Source: Natronorubrum bangense (GTDB taxonomy: Archaea > Halobacteriota > Halobacteria > Halobacteriales > Natrialbaceae). Taken from it: a stretch of 64,000 nucleotides of DNA. The notes under the pieces are model-generated. The model was given only the letters and a program-made list of their open reading frames with translations. It ran no database searches and was not told where the DNA came from. Shown here one piece after another: positions 43,008 to 51,828 of this stretch. Each line of letters begins with the position of its first letter. Position 1 is the first letter of the stretch. Location: NCBI RefSeq assembly GCF_004799645.1, contig NZ_CP031305.1, positions 992,001-1,056,000 on the forward strand. Reading direction: 5' to 3'. Made by a program: the position numbers and the translations under genes.

Positions 43008-45794
43008 TCACTGTCGCTGTTCTCGTGCTGACTGCATGAACGTCTCGTGGGCGTTGATACGCGAGTCGTCAGTCGACGGCTGGCACCGATCGTAGCTTCC
43101 GTCCGCATTCATCGTCCACCTGTTTGTGGTATCCTGGAGCAACGTCTCGAGGATCTCCCGGAGCCGGGTCTGGAGTCGATCCTCGTTGATCGGCGTCACC
43201 GCCTCGACGCGGCTGTCGAGATTGCGGGTCATCCAGTCGGCCGACCCAATGTAGTACCGGCCGTCGCCACCGTCCCGGAAGTAGAACATTCGAGAGTGCT
43301 CGAGAAACCGGCCAACGACACTGTGAACCGTGATCGTCTCGCTGATGCCCTCGAGTCCCGGGCGGAGCCGGCAGATGTCACGCACGATAAGATCGATCTC
43401 GACGCCGGCCATCGACGCCCGATAGAGTTCGCGGACGATATCCGGGTCCTCCAAGCGGTTCATTTTGGCGACGATTCGGGCGTCCTCACCCGCTCGCGCC
43501 CGCTCGGCTTCGGCTCGAATCAGGTCGGTAAAGCGCTCGCGCATGTTCCCCGGCGCGATGAGCAGTTTCCGGTACTCGCGGTGCATCGAGTGGCCGGTGA
43601 AGTAATTAAAGAGTCTGACGAGATCCTGCCCGATATCTCGATTGGCTGTCAGCAGGCCGAGGTCCTCGTAGTGTTTTGCGGTCTCGGAGTGGTAGTTACC
43701 GGTCCCGATGTGCGAGTAGAGGCGGACGGCGTCGTCCTCTCTGCGGACGACCAGTGACGTTTTCGTGTGGGTCTTGTAGCCGACCGTGCCGTAGGCGACG
43801 TGAATCCCTTCCTCCTCGAGACGGTTCGCCCACTCGAGGTTGTTCTGCTCGTCGAAGCGAGCCTTGAGTTCGACCATGACGGCGACCTGCTTGCCGTTCT
43901 GGGCGGCCTCGATTAGGCTCTCGATGATCTGCGAATCGCTGGCCGTCCGGTAGATTGCTGCCTTGATCGCCAACACGTCGGGATCGTTCGCTGCCGTCTC
44001 GAGAAAACGCTGGACGGTCCCCTCGAACGCGTGATAGGGGTGGTGGACGAGCACGTCCTGCTCGCGGACGCTGTCAAAGATGTTCGTCTCCTCAGCTCCG
44101 CCAAGCCGTGGGTGGGGTTGTGGTGTCCAGTCGGCCACCTGTAGCTCGGGCCGCTCTAGCGCCGTGAGCTCGAGGAGATCCCGGTACTCGAGGGGTGCAT
44201 CCAGCTCGAACACCTCCCGGTCGTCGAGCTCGAGCTCTCGAGTGAGAACGTCACGGATCGCGTCCGGCGCGTCACGTTCGATCTCGAGGCGAACGACAGT
44301 TGCAAAGCGGCGTTCCTCGATCACCTCTTCGATCATCTCGATCAAGTCCTCGGCGACGTCCTCGTCGCGTCGAACCTCGGCGTTGCGCGTTACCCGAAAC
44401 AGCGCCGTGTCGACGATTTCGACGTCTGGAAAGAGTAACTCGAGGTTCGACCGAACGACGTCCTCGAGCGGGACGTATCGTGTCTCGTCGCCGATCTGAA
44501 CGAACCGACGCTGATTGCGGGGGATCTTCACTCGTGAAAACGTGACCTCGGCGTCGGCGCGTTCACGTGTCAGGACAGCAAGTGAAAGGCTCTGGTTCGA
44601 GATGAACGGGAACGGGTGAGCCGGATCGAACGTCAGTGGGGTCAGAGTCGGCAGAATCGAACTCTCGAAGTGCTCACAAAGCCGCGTCTGTTCGGCCGCC
44701 GAAAGCGTGTCGTAGTCGACGATTCGGATGTCGTTCGCCGCGAGTGCGGGATGAATCTCTTCCCGATAACAGCGACTCTGTCGTTCGAACAGCAATTGGG
44801 CCTCCTCGAGGGCGGCTTCCCACTGCTCGGTTGGTGTTCGACCGTCGGGTGTCTGCTCGGCGATTCCCGCGGCGATCTGTTGTTTCAGGCCGCCGATCCG
44901 CTTGCGGAAGAACTCATCCATGTTCGTCGTGAGGATTGCGAGGAACTTCGTCCGCTCTAACAGTGGCTGCTCGTCGTCGAGGACTTCATGTAGGACACGG
45001 CGCTGGAAGGCGAGTTCGCTAAGCTCTCGGTTGAGGTAGTACGCCGAATCGTCGAGATCGATCGCCGACGCATCACCCTCGTCAGTGTCGGACACCGACT
45101 CGACCCCGTTCGGTGGGGTGACGATCTTTTCGTCCGACCGCTCTTTGTGGCCGCTCGTAGAGACGCTGATGAACCGGTCTCTGCGGACGTCGTACGCCGT
45201 GAGGCTGCCGCCGTACACACAGCCCGTATCGAGCCCGATCGCCCACTCGCTCTCGAGCGGGTCCTCGAGGACCGTGTGGCCGAAAAAGACCCGCGGTGGC
45301 CCCTCGTACGTCTCGAACCAGAACGGACCGTCGTAGCCGTCGCCGCCGGGCGCTCGCATCGTGAGCACCTCCTCGTTCGAGTGTGCCGACAGCGATCGAC
45401 CGGGTTCGACGCCGCCGTGGACGACGAGACCACCGTCCCAGGAGATCGCGGTCGGGAGCGATTCGAGATACTCGTGGGCGCGCTCATCGAGTGACTCGAG
45501 CGTGACATCTCCGTCGAGGACTTTCTGTTCGTTGTTCCCTCGGACGGACAGCAGCTGTGAGGTCGTTCGAACGCGCTCGAGGACGGCGTCGCTTGCCGGC
45601 CCCTTCCGAACCAGATCGCCCACGAAAATGCCGAGATCGTTCGGGCCGAGCTCGAGTCTCGAGAGCAACGTCTCGAGGGTCTCGAGACAGCCGTGGACGT
45701 CGCCAATGACGTAGACGTCGTCGTAGTTCTCGAGGTCGAGTCGACGATGACCGAAATCGGCTGGGGAATCGGACGCAGGGTTGGCGATTGTCAC
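43008..45794 (-). CDS. ppk1: Polyphosphate kinase 1 fused to an N-terminal PPP-type phosphatase domain
   Basis: A 928-residue fusion. Residues about 25-215 form a calcineurin-like phosphatase with the full PPP metal set: GDVHG (31-35), GDLVRKG (59-65), GNNE (86-89), His126 in VVHGG and His172 in FFGHT. After an acidic linker (215-250), PPK1 begins with YYLNRELSELAFQRRVLHE and TNMDEFFRKRIGGL; YSHIGTGNYHSETAKHYEDL and RFLEHSRMFYF carry the two conserved histidines of the active site. PPK1 makes polyphosphate from ATP; the first domain may cut phosphate esters or nucleotides. The GTG at 45794 was chosen because the ATG at 45869 lies upstream of a TATA element. Confidence 0.9.
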   Translation of the reverse strand: MTIANPASDSPADFGHRRLDLENYDDVYVIGDVHGCLETLETLLSRLELGPNDLGIFVGDLVRKGPASDAVLERVRTTSQLLSVRGNNEQKVLDGDVTLESLDERAHEYLESLPTAISWDGGLVVHGGVEPGRSLSAHSNEEVLTMRAPGGDGYDGPFWFETYEGPPRVFFGHTVLEDPLESEWAIGLDTGCVYGGSLTAYDVRRDRFISVSTSGHKERSDEKIVTPPNGVESVSDTDEGDASAIDLDDSAYYLNRELSELAFQRRVLHEVLDDEQPLLERTKFLAILTTNMDEFFRKRIGGLKQQIAAGIAEQTPDGRTPTEQWEAALEEAQLLFERQSRCYREEIHPALAANDIRIVDYDTLSAAEQTRLCEHFESSILPTLTPLTFDPAHPFPFISNQSLSLAVLTRERADAEVTFSRVKIPRNQRRFVQIGDETRYVPLEDVVRSNLELLFPDVEIVDTALFRVTRNAEVRRDEDVAEDLIEMIEEVIEERRFATVVRLEIERDAPDAIRDVLTRELELDDREVFELDAPLEYRDLLELTALERPELQVADWTPQPHPRLGGAEETNIFDSVREQDVLVHHPYHAFEGTVQRFLETAANDPDVLAIKAAIYRTASDSQIIESLIEAAQNGKQVAVMVELKARFDEQNNLEWANRLEEEGIHVAYGTVGYKTHTKTSLVVRREDDAVRLYSHIGTGNYHSETAKHYEDLGLLTANRDIGQDLVRLFNYFTGHSMHREYRKLLIAPGNMRERFTDLIRAEAERARAGEDARIVAKMNRLEDPDIVRELYRASMAGVEIDLIVRDICRLRPGLEGISETITVHSVVGRFLEHSRMFYFRDGGDGRYYIGSADWMTRNLDSRVEAVTPINEDRLQTRLREILETLLQDTTNRWTMNADGSYDRCQPSTDDSRINAHETFMQSAREQRQ

Positions 45795-45833
45795 AGTGGT
45801 CAGTATATTCGTGAACGAAGACGGGATAAGCCG

Positions 45834-45874
45834 TTTATATGTGCCTTCTGGACGGCTATATAGGCGCATATAGC
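45834..45874 (-). promoter_or_regulatory. Promoter and inverted repeat of the phosphatase-PPK1 gene
   Basis: On the minus strand ATATAAA (45834-45840) lies about 43 nt before the GTG at 45794, so a leader of about 17 nt is expected. Just upstream is an inverted repeat, GCTATAT (45855-45861) and ATATAGC (45868-45874) with a 6-nt spacer, placed where an activator or repressor would bind. Confidence 0.5.
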
Positions 45875-45949
45875 TGGATATGATACTGGTTCCGCTCGAT
45901 CGCAGCCGGGCGACTCGCGATCGGCGGTCAGCGAGTCCAGAGAACCGTC

Positions 45950-46954
45950 TCAGTTGTCGAGTCCCGACTCCGTCGTCGTCTCGGCGATCCGTATTCCGCT
46001 GGCGGCCGTCTGGCGGAGCTGTTCGAGCACCGAACCGTACAGATAGATGTTAGGATCGGCACAGTCTGACAGCTGTTCGTCGAGTCCTGCAGTCACGTCG
46101 CGAACGGTATGCTCCGTTTCGAGAGCAGCGCTGTGCTCGCCGGCGAGTGCCTGTTCGACGACGCGGCGCGTGTCGGCTGCGATCGACTCGAGTTGCGCGC
46201 CGAGCGCCTCGTCCGGCGGTCCGGACTGGCGCTGTGCAACCGCTGCGATTCGCCCCGTGTGGTCCGTGATCCGCTCGAGCTGGCGGGCGATCCGATACTC
46301 GCGAAACGCGGTCGTTCGGTCCGTCCCCAGCCGGGTGATCTCGTGGACGTCCTCGAGGCCGCGGTGAACGCCGCGGCTGACGAACGCGAACAGTCGCGTG
46401 ACGTCTCTCTCCCGGCTCTGAACTTGTCGTGCCAGCTCGTGGTCGTTCGTTACCACGGCATCGACCGCGTCAGCGTGGTGCTCGAGTGTGAGCTGGCGGG
46501 CCTGTGTGACCGTCTGGGACAGTGAGATCTCGCTTGCATCGAGCACGTCGGCGATCGTGATCTGCTCGTCGGTCATCTCCTGAATCTCGAGGCCGATGAG
46601 TCGACTGACCGTCCGCTCGAGTGCTCGCCGTTGCTCGGCGTCGAGACCCGTGACATCGGTGACGGTAATTCGATCGTATCCCGCGGCGTACGCCGCTCGA
46701 GCCTGTCGTTCCACGCCGTCGCTGGTGTCCGACCGTGCGTCGATCGTCACCGCCCGCTCCTGCGTCGAGACGCGCTCCGGTGCAGCGACGACTCGGTCGT
46801 CGGCCGGATACAGATACATCGACATCCCGGACTCGAGGTTCTGTGCCGTCGCCCACGCTTTCGGGAGCGAGACGACGAACGTGGAGTTGCCGGTCAGCTG
46901 GAGCTTGCGTTCGACGGGAACGGTCGCGTCGTCGGCCGAGCGTCGTTGACTCAT
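45950..46954 (-). CDS. Phosphate regulator: AbrB/SpoVT-type DNA-binding domain plus PhoU domain
   Basis: A 334-residue protein. Residues about 14-55 (VERKLQLTGNSTFVVSLPKAWATAQNLESGMSMYLYPADDRVVAAP) form a swapped-hairpin AbrB-type DNA-binding domain. The rest is helical with two PhoU-like repeats (EYRIARQLERITDHTGRIAAVAQRQ). Such haloarchaeal fusions act as transcription regulators tied to phosphate supply. The gene starts 1 nt after phoU and ends the pst operon. The second copy at 51829 is divergent. Confidence 0.88.
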   Translation of the reverse strand: MSQRRSADDATVPVERKLQLTGNSTFVVSLPKAWATAQNLESGMSMYLYPADDRVVAAPERVSTQERAVTIDARSDTSDGVERQARAAYAAGYDRITVTDVTGLDAEQRRALERTVSRLIGLEIQEMTDEQITIADVLDASEISLSQTVTQARQLTLEHHADAVDAVVTNDHELARQVQSRERDVTRLFAFVSRGVHRGLEDVHEITRLGTDRTTAFREYRIARQLERITDHTGRIAAVAQRQSGPPDEALGAQLESIAADTRRVVEQALAGEHSAALETEHTVRDVTAGLDEQLSDCADPNIYLYGSVLEQLRQTAASGIRIAETTTESGLDN

Positions 46955-46955
46955 C

Positions 46956-47633
46956 TCAGTAGATCAGTTCGTCGTCGTTTTCGACCATGTACAGCGTTCG
47001 GGCAGCGATGTTCACGGCGTGATCGCCCACCCGCTCGAGATCACGGATGGTCAACAGCATCCGCGAGACGTCCTCGAGCAGCGCGTCATCGGTCAGCTCG
47101 TCGATCGACGTCGTCTCGGCCTCGAGGAGGTCTCGAACGACGACTTCACTTGCGCCCTCACAGAGCGTGTCGATCTCGTCGTCGGTCGCCGCGATCTCGT
47201 GGGTCGCCGCCGCGTCGTCGGCTGCGTACGCCTCGACTGCCATCTCGACCATTTCGACGGTCTGTGTCCCGATGTAGTCGATGTCGATCTCGGAGTAGCG
47301 CTCCCGTTCGGCCTGCTTGGTGTACTCCGCCAGATTGACCGCGAGGTCGCCGATCCGCTCGAGGTCGGTGATGATCTTGAACGAGGCCGCGATGAATCGC
47401 AGATCGCCCGCGACGGGCTGTTGCAGGGCGAGCAGTTCGATACATCGCTGCTCGAGATCGAGATAGAGCTGGTTGATCTCGTGGTCGCCCGTGATGATCC
47501 CCTCGGCGAGGTCGGTGTCTTTGGTCTCGAGGGCTTCGAGCGCCCGGCGAAGCCGCTGGCAGACGAGGGCGCTCATCTCGAGGACGTCCTCGCGCAGTTG
47601 CTCGAGTTGCTGTTGGTAGTCGGTTCGTGCCAT
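46956..47633 (-). CDS. phoU: Phosphate signalling protein PhoU
   Basis: A 225-residue all-helical protein with two PhoU repeats: LVCQRLRRALEALETKDTDLAEGIITGDHEINQL and the metal-binding segments ASFKIITDLERIGDLAVNLAEY and LLTIRDLERVGDHAVNIAARTLYMVE. PhoU senses flux through PstSCAB and, in bacteria, holds the PhoR kinase off; haloarchaea lack PhoR/PhoB, so the partner may be the AbrB-PhoU proteins. It starts 2 nt after pstB. The upstream frame from 47996 overlaps pstB and is not the start. Confidence 0.95.
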   Translation of the reverse strand: MARTDYQQQLEQLREDVLEMSALVCQRLRRALEALETKDTDLAEGIITGDHEINQLYLDLEQRCIELLALQQPVAGDLRFIAASFKIITDLERIGDLAVNLAEYTKQAERERYSEIDIDYIGTQTVEMVEMAVEAYAADDAAATHEIAATDDEIDTLCEGASEVVVRDLLEAETTSIDELTDDALLEDVSRMLLTIRDLERVGDHAVNIAARTLYMVENDDELIY

Positions 47634-47635
47634 GG

Positions 47636-48472
47636 TTATCCGAACTTGCCGGTGATGTAGTCCTCGACACGGTCGTCGTCGGGGTCTTCGAAGATGTTTG
47701 CCGTCTCGTCGAACTCGACGAGTTCGCCGCCGGTGAGGAAGACGGCGGTTTGATCGGAGATCCGGGCGGCCTGTTGCATGTTGTGGGTGACGATGATGAC
47801 CGTGTACTCTTCGACGAGTTCGTCGATCAGGTCCTCGATCTTCGAGGCCGCGACGGGGTCGAGCGCCGAGGTCGGTTCGTCCATCAGGATGACCTCTGGG
47901 TCGGGTGCGATCGCGCGGGCGATACACAGGCGCTGCTGTTGGCCGCCGGAGAGATCGAGTCCCGAGGAGTCGAGTTTGTCCTTGACTTCGTCCCACAGAG
48001 CTGCCCCGCGAAGGGCGCGCTCGACGGCGTCGTCGAGATCGACCTCGTCGTCTTTCCCCTGGATACGCAGCCCGTAGGCGACGTTGTCGTAGATCGACTT
48101 GGGGAAGGGGTTCGGTTTCTGGAAGACCTGCCCAACCTTTCGGCGCAAGGCGACGGGGTCGACGTCCTCGTCGTAGACGTTCTTCCCGTGAAAGGAGAGA
48201 TCGCCGTCGACGCGACAGACGTCGATCTGGTCGTTCATCCGGTTGATCGAGCGCAGGAACGTCGACTTCCCACAGCCCGAGGGGCCGATAATCGCGGTGA
48301 CCTCGTGTTCGGGGATCGCCATCGAGACGTCTGAAATCGCCTGCTCGTCGCCGTAGTAGACGTCGAGATTTCGGGCTTTCACGACGGTGTCGTGTGAGCG
48401 GTCGGTTCGGTCTCTGGCTCCGGTCTGTACGTCGGTCGTGATCAGCGATTGATCTGTGTCTTTCGTGGACAT
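47636..48472 (-). CDS. pstB: Phosphate ABC transporter ATP-binding protein
   Basis: A 278-residue ATPase. Walker [10 protein letters not shown] is at 63-71, the Q-loop is in [14 protein letters not shown], the ABC signature [16 protein letters not shown], Walker [13 protein letters not shown] and the switch His in IIVTHNMQQ. The PNPFPKS segment and length are typical of PstB. The first 30 residues form a non-conserved tail. It lies 1 nt after pstA and 2 nt before phoU. Confidence 0.96.
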   Translation of the reverse strand: MSTKDTDQSLITTDVQTGARDRTDRSHDTVVKARNLDVYYGDEQAISDVSMAIPEHEVTAIIGPSGCGKSTFLRSINRMNDQIDVCRVDGDLSFHGKNVYDEDVDPVALRRKVGQVFQKPNPFPKSIYDNVAYGLRIQGKDDEVDLDDAVERALRGAALWDEVKDKLDSSGLDLSGGQQQRLCIARAIAPDPEVILMDEPTSALDPVAASKIEDLIDELVEEYTVIIVTHNMQQAARISDQTAVFLTGGELVEFDETANIFEDPDDDRVEDYITGKFG

Positions 48473-48473
48473 G

Positions 48474-49373
48474 TTATACCTCCGTCTCGTACTTGTGTCG
48501 GATGTACATCGCGACCGCGTTCATCACGAACAGGAACGTGAGCAACACGACGATGCCGACCGCAGCGAGGTGGATGAAGTGCTGGCTCGGTTCGTTCGCC
48601 CAGTTGTAGATCGTCGTCGGCATCGCGCTGAAGCGGTCGAACGGCCCGTAGGGCATCCGGTTGATGAAGACCGCCCCGACCATGATCAGCGGGGCCGTCT
48701 CTCCGATCGCGCGTGCGAGTGCGAGAATCGTTCCCGTCATGATCCCGGGGATCGCCGCGGGCAGGACGACCCGCCGGATCGTCTGCCACTTCGTCGCTCC
48801 CGTCGCGTACGAGCCGTTACGGACGCCGTCGGGGACCGACCGCAGCGCCTCCTGTGCGGAGACGATAATGATCGGCATGACGAGCAAGGCAAGGGCGATG
48901 GATCCGGCGAGCAGGATCGGGCCCATCCCGATCCCGTTGACGAACGCCGCCAGTCCGAGCAAGCCGTAGACGATCGACGGGACACCCGCGAGGTTCGCCA
49001 GGTTCGCCTCGATGAGGCGGGTGATTCGGTTGTCTGGGGCGTACTCCTCTAGGTAGATCGCCGAGCCGACGCCGACGAAAAACGACAGGATCGTGACGAG
49101 GACCATCAGCATGATCGAGGCGACGATCGCTCCTCTGAACCCAGAGAGTTCCTCACGTCGGGAGCCGTCCCGGGTAAAGAAATCGACCAGACTGATGTTG
49201 TACTCGGTCAGGCCGACGTAGAAGTCGGTGGCGACGTCGAACAGCAGGAGTGCGAGCATGACGACGCCGAACATCGACGCGGCGAAGATGACCCAGAGGA
49301 AGAGTCGGTTCTTCAGGTGCTCCCAGCCGAGGTCGATGTCGCTGAACAGATCGGTGTCGGTTTCGGTACTCAT
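48474..49373 (-). CDS. pstA: Phosphate ABC transporter permease PstA
   Basis: A 299-residue membrane protein with about six helices and the EAA-type cytoplasmic loop [40 protein letters not shown]. It pairs with PstC to form the phosphate channel. The [37 protein letters not shown] segment is characteristic of PstA. Its start overlaps the pstC stop by 4 nt. Confidence 0.95.
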   Translation of the reverse strand: MSTETDTDLFSDIDLGWEHLKNRLFLWVIFAASMFGVVMLALLLFDVATDFYVGLTEYNISLVDFFTRDGSRREELSGFRGAIVASIMLMVLVTILSFFVGVGSAIYLEEYAPDNRITRLIEANLANLAGVPSIVYGLLGLAAFVNGIGMGPILLAGSIALALLVMPIIIVSAQEALRSVPDGVRNGSYATGATKWQTIRRVVLPAAIPGIMTGTILALARAIGETAPLIMVGAVFINRMPYGPFDRFSAMPTTIYNWANEPSQHFIHLAAVGIVVLLTFLFVMNAVAMYIRHKYETEV

Positions 49374-50371
49374 CGGTACTCCTCCTGGAAGCGGCGTTTG
49401 AACCAGTCGTTAAGCAGATTCATCGTGAGTGTCATGACGAACAGCAGTAAGCCGACGGCGAACAGCGACTGATACTCGACGGTGCCCACCGCGGTCGTCC
49501 CGCGTGCCATCTTCACCATGTACGCCGTCATCGTCATGATCTCGTTGAAGGGGTTGGCGGTGAGGTTCGCGGTGAACCCGGCCGCGAGGGTGACCGCCAT
49601 CGTCTCACCGATCGCTCGAGAGACGGCGAGGATGTACGACGCGAAGACGCCCGAGATCGACGCCGGAAGCACGATCCGCGTCGAGACGTTGAACTTCGTC
49701 GCGCCGAGGGCGTAGGCGCCGTTTCTGAGCTCGTCCGGGACGGCCGACATGGCGTCCTCGCTGATCGAGGAGACCATCGGGATCGTCATGATGCCGACGA
49801 CCAACATTCCCGAGAGTAGGCTGTATCGGCCCATGTTGATGCCGAACAGCGCGGACGCGATCGGGGCGACGAGAACCGGGTTGATGAAGGCAATCGCGAA
49901 GTAGCCGTACACGATCGTTGGGATCCCGGCGAGAATTTCGAGTGTCGGTTTGAGTTTCGAGCGGACGCTGTCGGGAGCGTACTCCGAGAGATAGATCGCG
50001 GTCGCCGTCCCGATCGGGATCGAGACGAACGCCGCGCCGACCGTGATCGCGAGAGTCCCGAAGATGATCGGGATCGCGCCGTGAGCCGGCGTCGCGTGGT
50101 CGGGTGCCCACCGCGTTCCGGTGAAGAACTCGGTGAACGTCACCGTCTGCTCGGGGCTTGCTCCCATGAGCATCTCGGTCAACTTCGCGCCGAAGAAGTA
50201 ACTCGCCGCGTTGTCGATCAGGACGAAAAAGATCGCAAGCGTGGTCAGGACTGTGATCGTCGCACAGCCAAACAGGATTCGGCGAGCACGACGGTTGGCC
50301 TCGTTGTCGGCCTGCACGGGTCCATCGCCGCTGATCCCAGCCCCTGACTCGTGGTGTGATTCGGTGCTCAT
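49370..50371 (-). CDS. pstC: Phosphate ABC transporter permease PstC
   Basis: A 333-residue membrane protein with about six to seven helices. FNPVLVAPIASALFGINMG and the EAA-loop SISEDAMSAVPDELRNGAYALGATKFNVSTRIVLPASISGV mark it; AIYLSEYAPDSVRSKLKPTLEILAGIPTIVYGYFAI is the PstC-type counterpart of the PstA segment. The acidic, His-bearing N-terminal tail is probably cytoplasmic. The gene follows pstS by 15 nt and overlaps pstA by 4 nt. Confidence 0.95.
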   Translation of the reverse strand: MSTESHHESGAGISGDGPVQADNEANRRARRILFGCATITVLTTLAIFFVLIDNAASYFFGAKLTEMLMGASPEQTVTFTEFFTGTRWAPDHATPAHGAIPIIFGTLAITVGAAFVSIPIGTATAIYLSEYAPDSVRSKLKPTLEILAGIPTIVYGYFAIAFINPVLVAPIASALFGINMGRYSLLSGMLVVGIMTIPMVSSISEDAMSAVPDELRNGAYALGATKFNVSTRIVLPASISGVFASYILAVSRAIGETMAVTLAAGFTANLTANPFNEIMTMTAYMVKMARGTTAVGTVEYQSLFAVGLLLFVMTLTMNLLNDWFKRRFQEEYR

Positions 50372-50386
50372 TGGATGTCTCGAGGC

Positions 50387-51418
50387 TTATGCGCGCTGTA
50401 CGGTGAGGTCGTCAGGCGACGAGCCGACCTCCTCGAGCCACTCGTCGATCTTCTCGTGGTTCTCTTCGGTCACCTCGTCCGGGGCGGCATAGAAGCCCTC
50501 ATCGCGGGCGAACTCTTGGGCATCGTTGGTGTAAAAGCGGGCGAACGAGCCGATGAGATCGGTTCGTTCCTCGAGGCTCGCGAGGTTGACGAAGGCGAAC
50601 AGCGGACGGGCGAGTGGCGAGTAGAGCCCTTCTTCGATGTTTTCCTGCGTCGGAACGTAGAACTCACCGTCGGCGTCGCTTTCAACCGGAACGGCTTCGA
50701 TCGGCTCATCGTCTTCGATCTCGCGCAGATAGCCCAGTCCACCCCAGCCGAAGCCGTGTTCGTTGTCCGCGACTGCGGCCATGATCTCGTTAGTCTGGCT
50801 GGTCGCCGAATAGTCGTCTCGGATGTTCCCGATCTCGCCGTTGATCTCGCGCGTGAAGTAATCGAACGTTCCTGAGGCGCTGTCACGGGCGTGGAGTTGC
50901 ATCTCCTCGTCGGGCCACTCGTCACGAACGTCGCTCCAGAGCGTGACTTCGCCGGTCGCCTCGAACTCCCAGACGCGCTGGAGTTCCTCGAGCGTAATCT
51001 CGTCGACCCAGTCGTTCTCGGAGTTTTTCACGACCGAGAGCCCGTCGAGGCCGACCTCGAGGAAGCCGTAGTCGACGTCATTTTCGTCACAGAGTTCGAT
51101 CTCGTCGTCGGTGATCTGTCGACTTGCGCTCTGATAATCGGAGTTGGCCCGGCAGAACTCCTGAAAGCCGGCTCCGGTTCCTTCTGGTGCGACGTCGACC
51201 AAGACGCCCGAGAACTCGTTTTCGAAGTTCTCGCCGGCCCACGAGGTGATCGGTGCGACCGTGTTCGATCCGGAGGCATCGATCGTTCCGGACAGATCGC
51301 TATCATCACCGCCCATACAGCCCGCGATTGCGGTCAGCCCCGCCATGCTAGCGCCGGCGAGGAATGTTCGTCGCGATGCAAACCCGGTCAGGTCACCCTC
51401 GGACGTGTTGTCCGTCAT
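50387..51418 (-). CDS. pstS: Phosphate-binding lipoprotein PstS
   Basis: A 343-residue exported binding protein. A Tat leader (ASRRTFLAGASMAGL) ends in a lipobox with Cys34, so it is anchored outside the membrane. LSGTIDASGSNTVAPITSWAGENFENEF, VDVAPEGTGAGFQEFC and HARDSASGTFDYF are the phosphate-contacting loops. It is the first gene of pstS-C-A-B-phoU-AbrB/PhoU. The ATG at 51418 was chosen over the one at 51442 because the TATA box is centred 27 nt before it. Confidence 0.95.
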   Translation of the reverse strand: MTDNTSEGDLTGFASRRTFLAGASMAGLTAIAGCMGGDDSDLSGTIDASGSNTVAPITSWAGENFENEFSGVLVDVAPEGTGAGFQEFCRANSDYQSASRQITDDEIELCDENDVDYGFLEVGLDGLSVVKNSENDWVDEITLEELQRVWEFEATGEVTLWSDVRDEWPDEEMQLHARDSASGTFDYFTREINGEIGNIRDDYSATSQTNEIMAAVADNEHGFGWGGLGYLREIEDDEPIEAVPVESDADGEFYVPTQENIEEGLYSPLARPLFAFVNLASLEERTDLIGSFARFYTNDAQEFARDEGFYAAPDEVTEENHEKIDEWLEEVGSSPDDLTVQRA

Positions 51419-51828
51419 CACCCGATCGATTGGGGCAGTCATATAAAGAGAGTGCTAATATCTATATATCTCGTCCCATACATCAATATATTTCTATGTA
51501 TACAACTATAGACCAACTGGTATCGCCAGAGAACGGCAAATAGAACGTCTGATAGGCCGGTTTGAACTGCTCGAGTCCGATTCAACAACCACTTCGAACC
51601 GTCTCAGAAGCCGTTTTTATCGATGTCTCGGTGAATTTGACGGCTCACTAGCCACGCCCATACAGTAATATATAGTACTATGAGATACTACTAATTACAC
51701 CATATATCTATATTTGCCTCCATCCACAATACCAGCTTCTACACCTTTTTGAGCCGCTAATAGCACCCTCTGGAAATGGCTCTATAGATTCGAGTAGATT
51801 TATATTCCTGCCATCGAAACCGCGCCCT
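51419..51828. promoter_or_regulatory. Divergent AT-rich control region between pstS and the AbrB-PhoU gene
   Basis: About 410 nt with a strong drop in G+C. TATA boxes for both directions are present: CTTTATAT on the minus strand (51441-51448, centred 27 nt before pstS) and ATTTATAT on the plus strand (51798-51805, centred about 27 nt before 51829). Between them lie repeated AT blocks: CTATATATC (51472-51480), TATTTCTATGTATAC, CTATAG at 51507-51512 and 51782-51787, and TAATATATAGTACTATGAG. They look like binding sites for regulators of the phosphate response. I see no gene here. Confidence 0.65.

Noticed and set aside
45795..45869. Extended N-terminus of the phosphatase-PPK1 protein from the ATG at 45869
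   Set aside because: The added 25 codons contain the TATA element and inverted repeat, so they are more likely promoter than protein.
47634..47996. Upstream extension of phoU
   Set aside because: Arg/Pro-rich frame that overlaps pstB; the phoU ATG at 47633 lies just after the pstB stop.
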